From Bactrocera neohumeralis (lineage: Eukaryota > Arthropoda > Insecta > Diptera > Tephritidae), in NCBI RefSeq assembly GCF_024586455.1, contig NC_065919.1:8841368-8905367 (forward strand): a DNA stretch of 64,000 bases, in the 5' to 3' direction. Both the position numbers and the translations under genes were made by a program. This document shows positions 11,769 to 21,469 of the stretch, one piece after another (positions within the stretch are counted from its first letter, which is position 1; every line of letters begins with the position of its first letter). The notes under the pieces were generated by a model. That model did not search any database. It was not told the DNA's origin and was given only the letters and a program-made list of their open reading frames with translations.

Positions 11769-12299
11769 ATTATCAGTTGGCCATTGCAGTCAAATTGTTA
11801 GTAATATCCTACCTATCATGTGCACTTAACTTTCTCTCACAAAAACATAGAAATTTTGTTCATTAAGATGCTTCCTGAATTCGCTAACTTTTATTAATAC
11901 TATGTCTTTCTATTTTCGATTTTATACTTAGTACTTCCACACACTACATAAGCATGTACGTTCATACTTGTATATATGCGAGTACCATAGAAATATGTAG
12001 CTTCCATCCCATAATTATTCAATTCGATTTGTTTGCAATTATGTTGCTGTCTGATGTTGGTGTGTTTTGGTTTGCTTTGTTCACTTTGACATTAAATTTA
12101 CTGTCGTTCTTTATGCATTTATTCACACATTCATTGAGCAATTTTATGTTCGAAATTCGACTTTTTAATGCGTTCCGGACCATTTCTTTGTTATTGATGA
12201 TAATCTGTTTCTGTTCTCGCCAAGTTGAACAGCATTCCTTTGATGAACAAAACCACGAACCCGGTAGTTTGAGTTTGGCATATCCAAAAAGAAAACTTG
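11769..12299. other. Unassigned non-coding DNA
   Basis: AT-rich stretch without a recognised element. Opposed open frames at 11954-12349 and 12019-12336 are mutual shadows with no motif, partly made of repeat sequence at their right end. Confidence 0.5.
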
Positions 12300-12686
12300 T
12301 AAACCATATGAAGTATATACATAAACAAATGATCAACGTGTCGAGCTAAGCCGATTCAACTGCCTCCGCCTGTTCCCGCCTGTTTGAATACACGCGATCC
12401 AGTCCCTCAGTTTTTGAGATATCGATTTGAAATTGTATGAAAAACATGTTTATATTAGAAGTCATCTTCACAAAATTTTGCATGATTTATTGCCCAAAAC
12501 AGTGCTACAACACATATTGTTCAGATGGGACCACTGCCAGCTGCCGTATAATTTAACGATCAAAATCAAGTTCTTGTATTGAAAGCCGTTTTAGTTGACA
12601 AGTTGACTTCACAAAATTTGGCATCCTAACATATTGTTCCAAATCCTTAGACCGTTCAGATCGTACTTTAGTTCTTGTATGGAATT
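12300..12686 (+). repeat. Repeat family B, outer copy, 5' part
   Basis: This older, more diverged copy has the usual order: ATGAAGTATATACATAAACA, GATCAACGTGTCGAGCTAAG, CCCTCAGTTTTTGAGATATC, then ATTGTTCAGATGGGACCACT and AGTTCTTGTATGGAA. At 12686 it is interrupted by a second, better preserved family B element. The interrupted unit resumes at 13371. Confidence 0.75.
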
Positions 12687-13370
12687 TTTTATACCTTGAA
12701 CAGTGTATATTAATTTTGTCACGAAGTTTGTAACACCTAGAAGGAAGCGTCGAAAACCCTATAAAGTATATATGTATAAATAATCAGTATGTTGAGCTGA
12801 GTCGATTTAGCCATGTCCGTCTGTCCATCCGTCCGTTTGTATGTCTGTATATATACGACTAGTCCCTCAGTTTTTAAGATATCATTTTGAAATTTTGCAA
12901 ACGTCATTTTCTCTTCAAGAAGCTGCACATTTGTCGAAACTGGCGATATCGGACCACTATAATATATAGCTGCCATACAAACTGAACGATCGGAATCAAG
13001 TGCTTGCAAGTGAAACTTCCTCATTTAAAGATATATCTTCACGAAATTTGGTATGAGTTATTGTTTATAGAAATTATGTAATATAGAAAGAAATTGTTCA
13101 GATCGGCTCACAATAGCATATAGTTGCCATACAAACTGAACGATCGGAATCAAGGGCTTGTATGGAAAACTTTCGCATTTGACGTGGTATTTTCACGAAA
13201 TTTGACATGGATTACTGCTTAAGGTAATAATATAATCTCCGAAAAAATTTTTCAGATCGGATTACTATAGCATATAGCTTCCATACAAACTGAACACATA
13301 GTTACTAAAAGAAATGCACCTGTGAAGGGTATATAAGCTTCGGTGCAGCCGAAGTTAACGTTTTTTCTTG
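12687..13370 (+). repeat. Repeat family B, near full-length inner copy
   Basis: The element starts TTTTATACCTTGAACAGTG, an imperfect hairpin (ATACCTTGAACAGTGTAT). It has the tract GTCCGTCTGTCCATCCGTCC and then three tandem units of roughly 145-160 bp, each with ATATAG(C/T)T(G/T)CCATACAAACTGAA. The right end has GAAGGGTATATAAG and a perfect stem CTTCGG TGCAG CCGAAG (13338-13354), then TTTTTTCTTG. The two-hairpin design and the CTTG end parallel family A although the sequences differ. It is non-coding. Sister copies lie at 2226, 15981, 25860, 29640 and 35599. Confidence 0.8.
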
Positions 13371-13450
13371 TTTTTATTTGACATCATATCTTCACGAAAT
13401 TTAACATAAAGGGTATTATAGCTTCGCTGCAGTCGAAATAGGCGTTCGTT
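13371..13450 (+). repeat. Repeat family B, outer copy, 3' part
   Basis: TATTTGACATCATATCTTCACGAAATTTAACAT resumes the unit that broke off at 12686, shown here only by its beginning TATTTGACATCATATC. The copy then reaches its own 3' hairpin, AGCTTCGCTGCAGTCGAAAT. Together with 12300-12686 it forms one older element split by a younger copy of the same family. Confidence 0.75.
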
Positions 13451-13852
13451 CGTTTCGATTTCTCATTGTTTATGTTAAATCAAATTTAATTAGCAACGGC
13501 TGGTGCTTTAGTACACACATTTTGTTTGTTATCAAAAACAGTGTTCATACACATACATACACATACTTGTATGCATGCAAAAACACATTTTATTGTCATT
13601 GGTCAATTTTTTTACGAAGTAATCAGAAAAAAGTCGGAAAGCTATGCTAAAATTTAGGAATTAAACTAATAAAGTGCCAAATTTCAACAAGTAAATGCCA
13701 ATTGACTGATTACCTCAGAGGTCAAATCCCCACAAGTCCCGTTTTTATTTCCTCATTTACACGTTAAATAATCATAAATTATCTTTCGTCATATTTGTCA
13801 TAATTTCGACTGTATGTACATATATGTACATATCTACATATTTATGGTATAC
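13451..13852. other. Unassigned non-coding DNA with microsatellite
   Basis: Holds an ACAT run at about 13545-13565 and a TGTACATATA run at about 13811-13850. Nothing else is recognised. Confidence 0.5.
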
Positions 13853-14660
13853 GTAAGGAAGCGCTAAGTTCGAGTGCAACCGAAAATTTTATGCTCTTGC
13901 AACTTGCAGAAACCAAATTCAGTGAAATTTCTTAAGGTACGTCAACCAGGCGATAGGAATCCAAGCAATTTTCTATGAATATATACTATATATAACTCTT
14001 TTACTGACAGCCACATAAGGTTTGTTAAAAAATGAAAATCATTATATGTTGGGGTAGTATCGACCCAATTTTATTTATTAAATATTGTTATGTCATATAC
14101 TAACAAAATGTTCTCTGGGTTCCATTAAGATACCTCACATACCACCTTCAGTCATACGGAGTAAAGTCACACGAATGTTCGAAAATTTTTATATTGGTTA
14201 TATGGGGGCTAGGTGAATTTTTTTTAGGCACAAAGGCACACATCCAACTATTGGCCGTTATATCCAGTATTAAGTCATTCGGAAGTTTTAAAATCTATAT
14301 GGAGGCTCAGGGAAGATTGACTCGATTCAACTATCTTTTTATACACAGAGTTACAATTGTCAGAAAAGGATTCTCCCTAAATTTCTATTGTACATCCCAT
14401 ACCTTGACCGATATTTTCGATCAAAAGTCAAATATAGGTACTGGGGGTCCACATATTCGGTATGTAGGGGCATGAACAGTTTTTTTTTTGGGTTTGGGCA
14501 ATTTTTGGTCATAAGGTGGCATATATTTAAGGAAATCATAGTGAAAAATTGAATCCTCTTACATTAATTACTGATTGATTTGTTTACTGGAGTGTGAAAG
14601 AATCAAATGGAATTTAAGGGTGATTGCAGTCCGATTTCGCCCATTTTGCACTGTGATATA
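13853..14660 (-). repeat. Interspersed repeat related to family A
   Basis: Read on the minus strand, the copy ends with GCATAAAATTTTCGGTTGCA, CTCGAACTTAGCGCTTCCTT and AC. This matches the family A terminus (hairpin, then CTTAGCCCTTCCTTAC). The interior differs from the 2641-3721 copy and holds blocks such as GACCGATATTTTCGATCAAA and GGTACTGGGGGTCCACATAT (plus strand, about 14408-14455). It is probably a subfamily or a composite. The upstream boundary near 14660 is approximate. It is non-coding; the open frame at 14194-14475 is chance. Confidence 0.6.
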
Positions 14661-15180
14661 TATGAGAGGAAAAATAGTTTGCTAGCGTTTAATATCGTCA
14701 TGACATCTTTTCTAACCGAATTTCTCTAAATAAATATAACCGATTTGCCATATGTCATGCTATTTCCCTTCCTCTTCTGCTGTTGTAAAATCAGAATGCT
14801 GAATTTCGTTCTCCGCTGTCGTTTAGAAATTTAAATGAGCTCTTCATTTTTGCCAAATTCTATTTTCAATAATCCTTTTAGAATGTAAATAAATTTAAAA
14901 GCTAGCATTGAAAGCGTATACGTCTGACGCAACGAGCGGATAGCAACAACTGGATCGGTATCGCTACCGTCCGTCTAGCATTGCAGATACACAAGCAGTT
15001 GTAGTCCAGCGACTGTGACTGTTATTAAGCATATTTACATGCACTCAGCATAATAAATCTGCATATGTATGTATGTATGTTCTTTGCGCATTGCTAATTT
15101 AAACAAACACGTGGCACGCTGTGATCCAGAATTGGAATGCGGTTTCAGCTGATGAGAACCGAACACATAAAGGAACAAGA
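14661..15180. other. Unassigned non-coding DNA
   Basis: No element is recognised apart from a short ATGT run at about 15064-15080. Confidence 0.5.
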
Positions 15181-15340
15181 AGAAAGGTTAAATTCGATTC
15201 TACCGTAGTAGTTTACATACAGAAACTAGATTTTGATTGGTCAGTATGCATGGCGGCTATGGACTATAGTGGTCCGATAGATAAAGTTTGTGCGAGGATT
15301 ATGACCGTTGTCTTGGAGAATTCATGCCAAATTTTGTGAT
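15181..15340 (-). repeat. Family B scrap with a locally duplicated border
   Basis: The block GGCGGCTATGGACTATAGTG matches the minus-strand form of a family B unit. Its left part, TTAAATTCGATTCTAC (15188-15203) and AGAAACTAGATTT (15221-15233), recurs at 15443-15458 and 15519-15531, so this border was duplicated locally around the neighbouring mariner pieces. Confidence 0.5.
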
Positions 15341-15378
15341 GAATGTTGTGAAATAAAAACAAGGAGTTAAACTATGTA

Positions 15379-15525
15379 TCGGGTGATAAAGCTTGAACTT
15401 TTTTTTTAAAAAAAAAACCATAAAATTTGCAAAAAAAAGATTAAATTCGATTCTACTGCGTCTTAGGTGGTCCATTAGTCCAATTTTGGGCAACTTTTTT
15501 TACATCGGCCGGAATACGAAGAAAC
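15379..15525 (-). mobile_element. Mariner-like 3' end, minus strand
   Basis: The outer end TCGGGTGATAAAGCTTGAAC (15379-15398) is a mariner-type terminus. Reading inward on the minus strand gives PKIGLMDHLRRSRIEFNL (about 15493-15435), which corresponds to the normal transposase C-terminus QNWTxxMDHLRRSRGQH. Only the last 40 codons and the 3' UTR remain. It is joined head to head with a plus-strand copy of a related transposase that begins at about 15526. Confidence 0.75.
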
Positions 15526-15980
15526 TAGATTTCCAGACTTGACGTGATAGTCTGGCAGTATCGCATGATGGTGGCTGCCCATGCATCCCGATGCACTGTT
15601 TGGTGTGGTTTGTACGCTATGGAATATAGTCAAAGGTCTGTTGGACGCAACGATAGATAACAAACTTTTTGTTGCCAAAAATGGAAGAACTGAACTTGTG
15701 ACATGTGGTTTCAACAAGATTATGCCACACGCTTGTCTATGGCCATTTTGAGGGAAAACTTCGGAGAGAAGTAATTCATGCGATTTAACGCCAAATTTTG
15801 TCTACAGAAATAAGCCAGCAACTATTCCAGCTTTGGAAGACAACATTTCCGAAGAAATTCGGGCTATTCCGGCCGAAAAGCTCGAAAAAGTTGCCCAAAA
15901 TTGGACTTTCCGAATGGACCACCTAAGACGCAGCCGCGGTCAACATTTTAATGAAATTATCTTCAAAAAGTATATGCTAA
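15526..15980 (+). mobile_element. Mariner-like transposase, C-terminal half (DUF4817 type)
   Basis: Readable blocks are the second part of the DDE core. TVWCGLYAM lies near 15599, and WFQQDYATRLSMAILRENFG at about 15705-15764 with the second catalytic Asp. The SCDLTP-type third-Asp block survives in a shifted frame near 15780. The C-terminus NISEEIRAIPAEKLEKVAQN then RMDHLRRSRGQHFNEIIFKK (about 15842-15972) is well preserved. The N-terminal half is absent. The family is usually annotated as mariner-like with a DUF4817 helix-turn-helix. It is broken by frameshifts. Confidence 0.85.
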
Positions 15981-16246
15981 CGTTTCAGTGGCAAAACGAT
16001 ATCGATATATGCTACAGTGGAACGATTTCGGCGGTTCCGACAAATGAGCAGCGTCTTAGGAAAACGCACAGGTGCAAAATTTCAGATCGATTTGTCAAAA
16101 GCTAAGACAAACAGCCAGCCAGTCAGCCAGGGCTAAATCAGTTCAGCTCGTCATGCTGATCATTTATGTAAGTAAGTGTATATTTTATAGGGTCTCCAAT
16201 GTTTGCTTCTGGGTATTACAAACTTTGTGACAAATAGGGTATAAAA
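15981..16246 (-). repeat. Repeat family B, 5' part, minus strand
   Basis: The copy starts at 16246 on the minus strand with TTTTATACCCTATTTGTCAC, then AAAGTTTGTAATACCCAGAA, GACCCTATAAAATATACACT and ATGATCAGCATGACGAGCTG. It ends inside the first unit, GTTCCACTGTAGCATATATC. The left end sits directly on the mariner C-terminus at 15980. Non-coding. Confidence 0.8.
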
Positions 16247-16591
16247 ACGGATGAACATTCGACAAAAATCACTGTTTGACGAAGCGAAAGCACGTCAAAC
16301 AACACATTTTTTGAGTTTCGTAGCAAATAAGATTAAAATAGACATAATTACATAGGTTTTATTGATAGTCAGACTCCACTCAGTAGCAATACAAAACTTT
16401 TCCATATAAATACATATCTAATGCTTACATATATGTTTTGAAGTATTAAATTTGTAGTAGGATATAATTTCGGTCTTCTTCGATATAATTACCAAATATG
16501 ATAGAATGAGGATGAAGCCATTTGTAGAAGTTCGCGCAAGTGAGAATGTTCTCTGAGTGCTATTCACTTGAGAGTGGCTAAAATCGAGTCT
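16247..16591. other. Unassigned non-coding DNA
   Basis: No element is recognised between the family B copy and the non-LTR 5' fragment. Confidence 0.5.
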
Positions 16592-16900
16592 TTTACACAT
16601 GGCTCAAGCAGCTCACGCCTTCCGGCCTTTGACCAAGTATCCTCTGGGTAGCCTAAGAATCCGTTTGAAGGCGAGCTAAAGTGAGAAGGCGAACCGCCGT
16701 GTTCTAATGAAAACTAATCAACAGCCTCGGGTAAGAGAGCCTCCTTTTAATGAGGACCATGGCAAACGCATTAAGGATTACGATTTGAGGGCATACACCT
16801 GGAATGTCTGGTCCCTTAATTAGGAATGTGCCGACTGCCCAGCTGGTTGATTTCCTCTAACATCACCGACGTCAAAGAAATGCCATATTACTCTTAATCA
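16592..16900 (+). mobile_element. Non-LTR retrotransposon, 5' UTR and start of endonuclease
   Basis: After a GC-richer leader (GGCTCAAGCAGCTCACGCCT onward) the frame GKRIKDYDLRAYTWNVWSLN is read at 16761-16820. It corresponds to the TWNVRSLN opening motif of the APE-type endonuclease and is followed directly by a TAG. ITDVKEM (about 16861-16881) fits the next endonuclease block, VQEM, whose Glu binds the metal. The leader and domain match the 5' region expected for the same family whose RT and 3' ends occur elsewhere in the window. Recognition fades after about 16900. Confidence 0.7.
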
Positions 16901-17699
16901 TTCCGGCGACGGAGTACCTATATCTGCAGTCTCATTATTTTACGTCAGCGTGATTTCACTTGCATGTCTTTGCGATAATTTGCTGAGAAAATATCGCCAA
17001 TGCCATGCCACAAATATGCCCACTCATTGAGTAGGTGAAATCGCTGTCAGTGGCCAGTGACAAAATCGATATTCAAGATATCACAATACGAACTTATGCA
17101 CGAAGTACTTGTACAATACATAATTTCATGCGGTAGTGGCGCATAAATATTAGAGAGTCCATAGGAAAGACCGATAATAATAACCATAAAAATCGAGATT
17201 TTTTAAACTGATTGCATCGGTGTTTCCGCTGTGGCGCTGACTAACTTCATTGACACCAAAGTGGCAGGATATAAATGCAATAAACGGCCATACATATGTT
17301 GCACTCTGCAGTCAGTAAATTTGGTGGCTGTTATTGCCAATGTAACTTACCAACGCGTAGTCAGACAAAAACCTAGTATGCAGTGCGCTACAATTTCAAA
17401 TATCGATATGTGCCTGTGTGTATATAATTTTACAGCCATTTAGGCGCCAATATGGTCGCCAACAACGGAGATCTAGCATGAGTCTGCTAAGCAAGCCGGC
17501 GTATTCTACATAGTCTATATCTGTATAGTTAAGGTAATTTATATAACATATTGTTGGAAGCGGCAACGTGAAAAGGCATGACGACATTATTTTTATGATG
17601 TTGTGGTTGGTTATGGTAATTGCCACACGTCGAAAGTCTGTGTGTGTCGAAGCTGTGCATGCCTATCGTTTCCTTAGCTTAACTAGCATATGCTAAAAC
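16901..17699. other. Unassigned non-coding DNA
   Basis: The first 150 bases may still belong to the decayed endonuclease, but I cannot read it. The rest shows no recognised feature. Confidence 0.45.
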
Positions 17700-18520
17700 T
17701 ACCACTTTATTGAGCAATTTGACAAAGGGGGGAATCTGTCCAACATAAACTTACTCCTAACAGATAGACGGACGAAAGGGCAGAAAAAAGCGGTGCTAAT
17801 CTCAGGACTATCAGCTTCAACGAGTCACCAAACTGTGTCTGTGTTAAGTTCGGAAATATAAGCGGCGAAACTTCTTGTTGGAAATAGAGATCGTCCGCGT
17901 TGTTAGGTTTTGGGAATGCAATTGCGTTTCCTGAACTACGCGGGAATTTGACTCTGACCAATAGTGAGAATTCTGTTTGTTGATGAGATCATTAGGCCAG
18001 AAATGGGCATAATCTGAAAAATTGACTTTTCGATGAAAATCGTCGTTGACTTCCATCATTTCCAGTGCCATTCGACAAAGTTACTGAGCGTCAAATGATC
18101 TGTCGGCTTAAGTTTTTGTGCCAACACAATCTCACTTGTATATAGATGTAGAGATGAATCTAACCGCAAAATCCGCCATGCCGTCTGAACGTTAGCGATA
18201 TTTTCGTCACTACGGGATTTTCTGTGACTATCGTACAGATTATAATCATTTTTAAATTCTACAGTTATACGGTGAATAGCTTGCTTAGAAGGAGCATTAG
18301 ACGACGGTGTTTTGCGCGAAGAACTTCAACAGTAGCCACTGAAGAACGAGAATTTGCAAAAAAATCTTAGATAATTTCCAAACGTTGTACCAAAGTAAAA
18401 CGTCTCATGAGAAATGGCTAACCTTGCCGAATACACGGACAAAATTTGACACAAATCCGTAAGAACAAACGATTCCACGAGCTGTCAAAATCATTACTCA
18501 TATTGGTGGACGCTCTATCT
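17700..18520 (-). mobile_element. Mariner-like transposase relic (DUF4817 type)
   Basis: On the minus strand the N-terminus MRRFTLVQRLEII starts at about 18408. NIANVQTAWRILRLDSSLHL and LAQKLKPTDHLTLSNFVEWA follow in shifted frames. DDFHRKVNFSDYAHF (about 18046-18002) should carry the first catalytic Asp block FSDEAHFW, and NKQNSHYWSESNSRVVQE follows it. Here FSDEAH reads FSDYAH, so the Asp is kept but the next Glu is replaced. DLYFQQEVS (about 17895) has Glu where the second catalytic Asp of WFQQDGA belongs. The third block is gone. It is inactive. Confidence 0.85.
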
Positions 18521-19089
18521 ATGAAACCATGTCATCAACTAGTAATACTGGTTGTTGTAAATCTTGAAGTCCTGCATAGGCGACTGTAAATATCAATTAA
18601 ATATGTCTACATGCTTACAAGCATACAAAGACTTGTGCTATAACCGCTTTCTATCGCTCTTGTGCCTTCCTTAAGTAGGTTGAGTTGTATTTATCTCTTT
18701 AAGATTTGTATTTGTCGTTTTCCATATTGGATCGCTTGTACTTTGGACGCCATCAGGCCGGTTCGTGCTCTATTCTCGCTGGAATTTCACGATCCCCTCA
18801 ACACTTTATACACTGTAACTATGTGACTTCAAACCAATTCAGCGCTTGATGACATTCATACATACAATTTTACTGGTCTCGGAGGCGCACAGCTTTAAAA
18901 ATAATTCCACATCATTTTTGTTAATCTCATGCAATTTCTTGTCGTTACCCTAGGCAAGCGTACTTTTCGCATTCCCACAATCTGTGAGCATTCGTAGTTC
19001 GAGTTTGTGTAGAGTTTACTCTTCGCGAGCGCTCACATATACATACATATGTACATACATACATACCAGTGCACCACACCCAAAGCAAG
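18521..19089. other. Unassigned non-coding DNA
   Basis: No element is recognised. A short ACAT run lies at about 19036-19066, just before the Transib element. Confidence 0.5.
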
Positions 19090-19638
19090 CGGCGCACAGT
19101 GAGACAACGCCGGCATTAAATACAAGGAGTCATTGTAGAGCTCTGAAATTTTGCACAGGTTATTTTTGAGACAATTCCAGTTTAAAAAAAAAAAAATTAA
19201 GAAAATTCGCCCACTTTTACGCCCACCTGTCATACAGTCGAAATTTGTAAAATGCCGTATTGTCCGTAATACTTTAGGTATAACTTTCAATTTTGGTATA
19301 CTTGAATGTTATATAGTTACAAACATTATTTGAAATAAAAATTGAACTTTGGCCCACTTTTAACCCCATCACCCATACTACCTCAACATAAAAAGTGCCA
19401 TATTTTCTAAAATATATTAAATACAACCTTCAAATTCTATATTACTGTAATTTATATCATTTAAAATGTTTCATGCAAAAATTACAATAACACGCTCACT
19501 AAAACGCCCACCTCCCATTGAAATGCAATAAAATAAAACAATATTTTTTTTTTCATTCAATCAATTTTTTAACATCATCATGGTATTTAATTTTTTCAAT
19601 TTGTTTCTCATTCTAAATGAATTAATATAAGGATCTGA

Positions 19639-19763
19639 TTATATTTGCAAATAGTGCATTACATCTTCATTCGTAGAAAAACGTGAATTTTTACGAGAAT
19701 GGAATAGCCTACAGTTTCTATACTCCTTATTCATTGCTTCTTGCGCTTCTTCGGATAACATTC
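19639..19763 (-). pseudogene. Transib transposase C-terminal remnant
   Basis: The minus-strand frame reads GMLSEEAQEAMNKEYR, then NCRLFHSRKNSRFSTNED and VMHYLQI before a TAA. After the stop, SDPYINSF continues in frame. This matches the C-terminal signature of Transib and RAG1-like transposases, in which the SEEAQEARNK helix contains the last catalytic Glu of the DDE triad; the Glu residues are kept here. Just upstream, a T-run ending GCTACAG (19777-19764) looks like a 3' splice site, so the remnant may be a terminal exon. The in-frame stop between LQI and SDPYI shows decay. No earlier catalytic Asp could be found. Confidence 0.75.
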
Positions 19764-20844
19764 CTGTAGCAAAAAAAAAAGTACACGAGTACACAAAATG
19801 TACATATGTTTGAGCAAAACAAAAACTGGTTTGGCTCAGCGGATGGAAAAAATGCCCAAAAACCAACAACAACCAAAAATTATGCTCACAATATTAGGCT
19901 GCTTATGAGCTTTGGACAACAAAAATAATTATAATGCAAGAGACTATTTTCTATTTTCCTGCCAGGCGACAAGCGGCACTACAATATAACAATTAAACTA
20001 ACCACATTAGAAAGTGATCATAACACAACTTAGATAAGAACAATGTCTTGCACTATCAATTTAAATTAAAAATTATGCAACTATCTAACCCAAAGTCAAT
20101 GACCTTCAACAAAATTATCTATCAAATTAATAACGTAAATAAAATGTATGTAAACAAAAATATTTTTATTAAAACATAAATGATCTTTAAAGCATAATTC
20201 TGAATAACTAACAAAAAACAAATGTAATTTATTTCTATTCTCTTGCACAATAAGAGAATAGTAAACAATTAAAAAAAAAAATAAAAGTAAAAAGTTGTAA
20301 ACATGCTATTGAATGCTAACATACGTATAGCGACAGAATGTGCGCGTTACGTACTTTTTGTAGTTTTTTGTATGTTTAATGTGCTTTTGCAAACTTTTGC
20401 TATATGTCCTCTGCTTTAAATTAAAGCTGAGATTTCAAACTTTCATTTGGTATAAGTCTGCACCTAGGGCGAGGGGCTGCTCTATATTTCCTAGGCCATT
20501 GAAAATGCAAAATATTCAATTTTTGCACCACAGTTCTGTTGTTAAGAAAAAAAAAATTGTGTTTTTTTTTTTAAATTTATTTTTTCATTTACTCATTCTA
20601 CAATAACTAAATTAATTAAAAAAATACTTGAAAGTTGCATTTATTATGTATTTTTATTTTAATACGCTTTTGATTATTACATATTGAACTAACATATTTC
20701 AAGCGCGTTGGCATACCTCAACTTTGACTTGCTCTAGACCAAAAAGTAATGAAGTTATGAGGCTGAAATTTCAGGGAATTGTTACTCATAAATCTGTTAA
20801 TATACTGTGAAAATTTCATCCAAATTGGACGACACGTCAAAAAC

Positions 20845-20883
20845 CATTTTTTGCCGCGGTTACTATTGGGCTGTCTCACTGTG
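20845..20883 (-). other. RSS-like terminus: heptamer, 23-nt spacer, A-rich nonamer
   Basis: Reading inward from the right end on the minus strand: CACAGTG (20883-20877), a 23-nt spacer (20876-20854), then CAAAAAATG (20853-20845). This matches the layout of a 23-RSS, whose consensus nonamer is ACAAAAACC. The left end has the same heptamer, but its best A-rich stretch, CATTAAATA, sits after 12 nt and is weak. The spacing is seen directly; functional meaning is inference. Confidence 0.6.
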
Positions 20884-20888
20884 CGGCG

Positions 20889-21469
20889 TGGACCAGCAAA
20901 GCATTTCGAGGTGTCGCAGCAGCGAAAATAGCACAGCAGTAGCAACAACAATGGCCACAGCAATGCAGAAATGCAACCGAAATTATTCGCAACCATATCG
21001 ATGCAGTTGCCAGCTTCCCTCACTGTGTATTCGCTTAGTACTGTGGGAAATTCTATGGACATTTTTGGCAGAATGGCAGCGCCATGAGTATATTGCATGA
21101 TTTACATATTGTCCGTGCGCTCTGTGGAGTTGGTCACGGACAGTGCTGGACGAGCGAAGAGATATGCACGGTACTGTTGAAATTTGCATTGGACATAAAC
21201 GCCACTCAGCAACGAAATCGGTTAAATATCAACGAAGACTAATGGAAGTATCAGCGGACGTATTGTGTGAGAATGAGGTTCTCTGTTGCATACACGTGTT
21301 TTGGAGTGATTACCAAACACGAAGCAAATACCCCGGATTCTCTAATGTATTCCCGGACTCTCTAATATACTCCCGAATGTATTCGGGGTTTGCTGGGTGA
21401 AGGCTAAGGAATTGTAGTTCACAATTCTGTCTCTTTCAAAGCACTTTAATAAAATATGATTCGATTTTG
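20889..21469. other. Unassigned DNA with short local duplications
   Basis: No transposon protein is recognised. At 21340-21388 the phrase ACTCTCTAATRTACTCCCG is repeated in a degenerate way next to ATGTATTCGGGG. The 20889-21180 part has AGCAACAACAATGGCCACAG-like low complexity and could be host DNA into which the Transib element inserted. Confidence 0.45.

Larger units (their letters stand above)
19095..20883 (-). mobile_element. Transib-type DNA transposon (RAG1-related), 1.79 kb
   Basis: The ends are exact: CACAGTGAGACA at 19095-19106 and TGTCTCACTGTG at 20872-20883, a perfect 12-bp inverted repeat. Each is flanked by CGGCG (19090-19094 and 20884-20888), a 5-bp GC-rich target duplication. 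Transib elements are known for CACARTG-type ends resembling the RAG recombination signal heptamer, and for 5-bp CGNCG-like duplications. The minus strand carries a transposase C-terminus at 19639-19763. The middle (about 19900-20700) is AT-rich with no readable transposase, so most of the coding part is lost or unrecognisable. Clean ends and a perfect duplication argue that the boundaries are right. Confidence 0.85.

Noticed and set aside
13371..13450. Helitron assignment for repeat families A and B based on 3' hairpins
   Set aside because: Helitron ends need TC at the start and CTRR at the end. These elements start TTTTATAC and end CTTG or CTTGTT, so the rule is not met.
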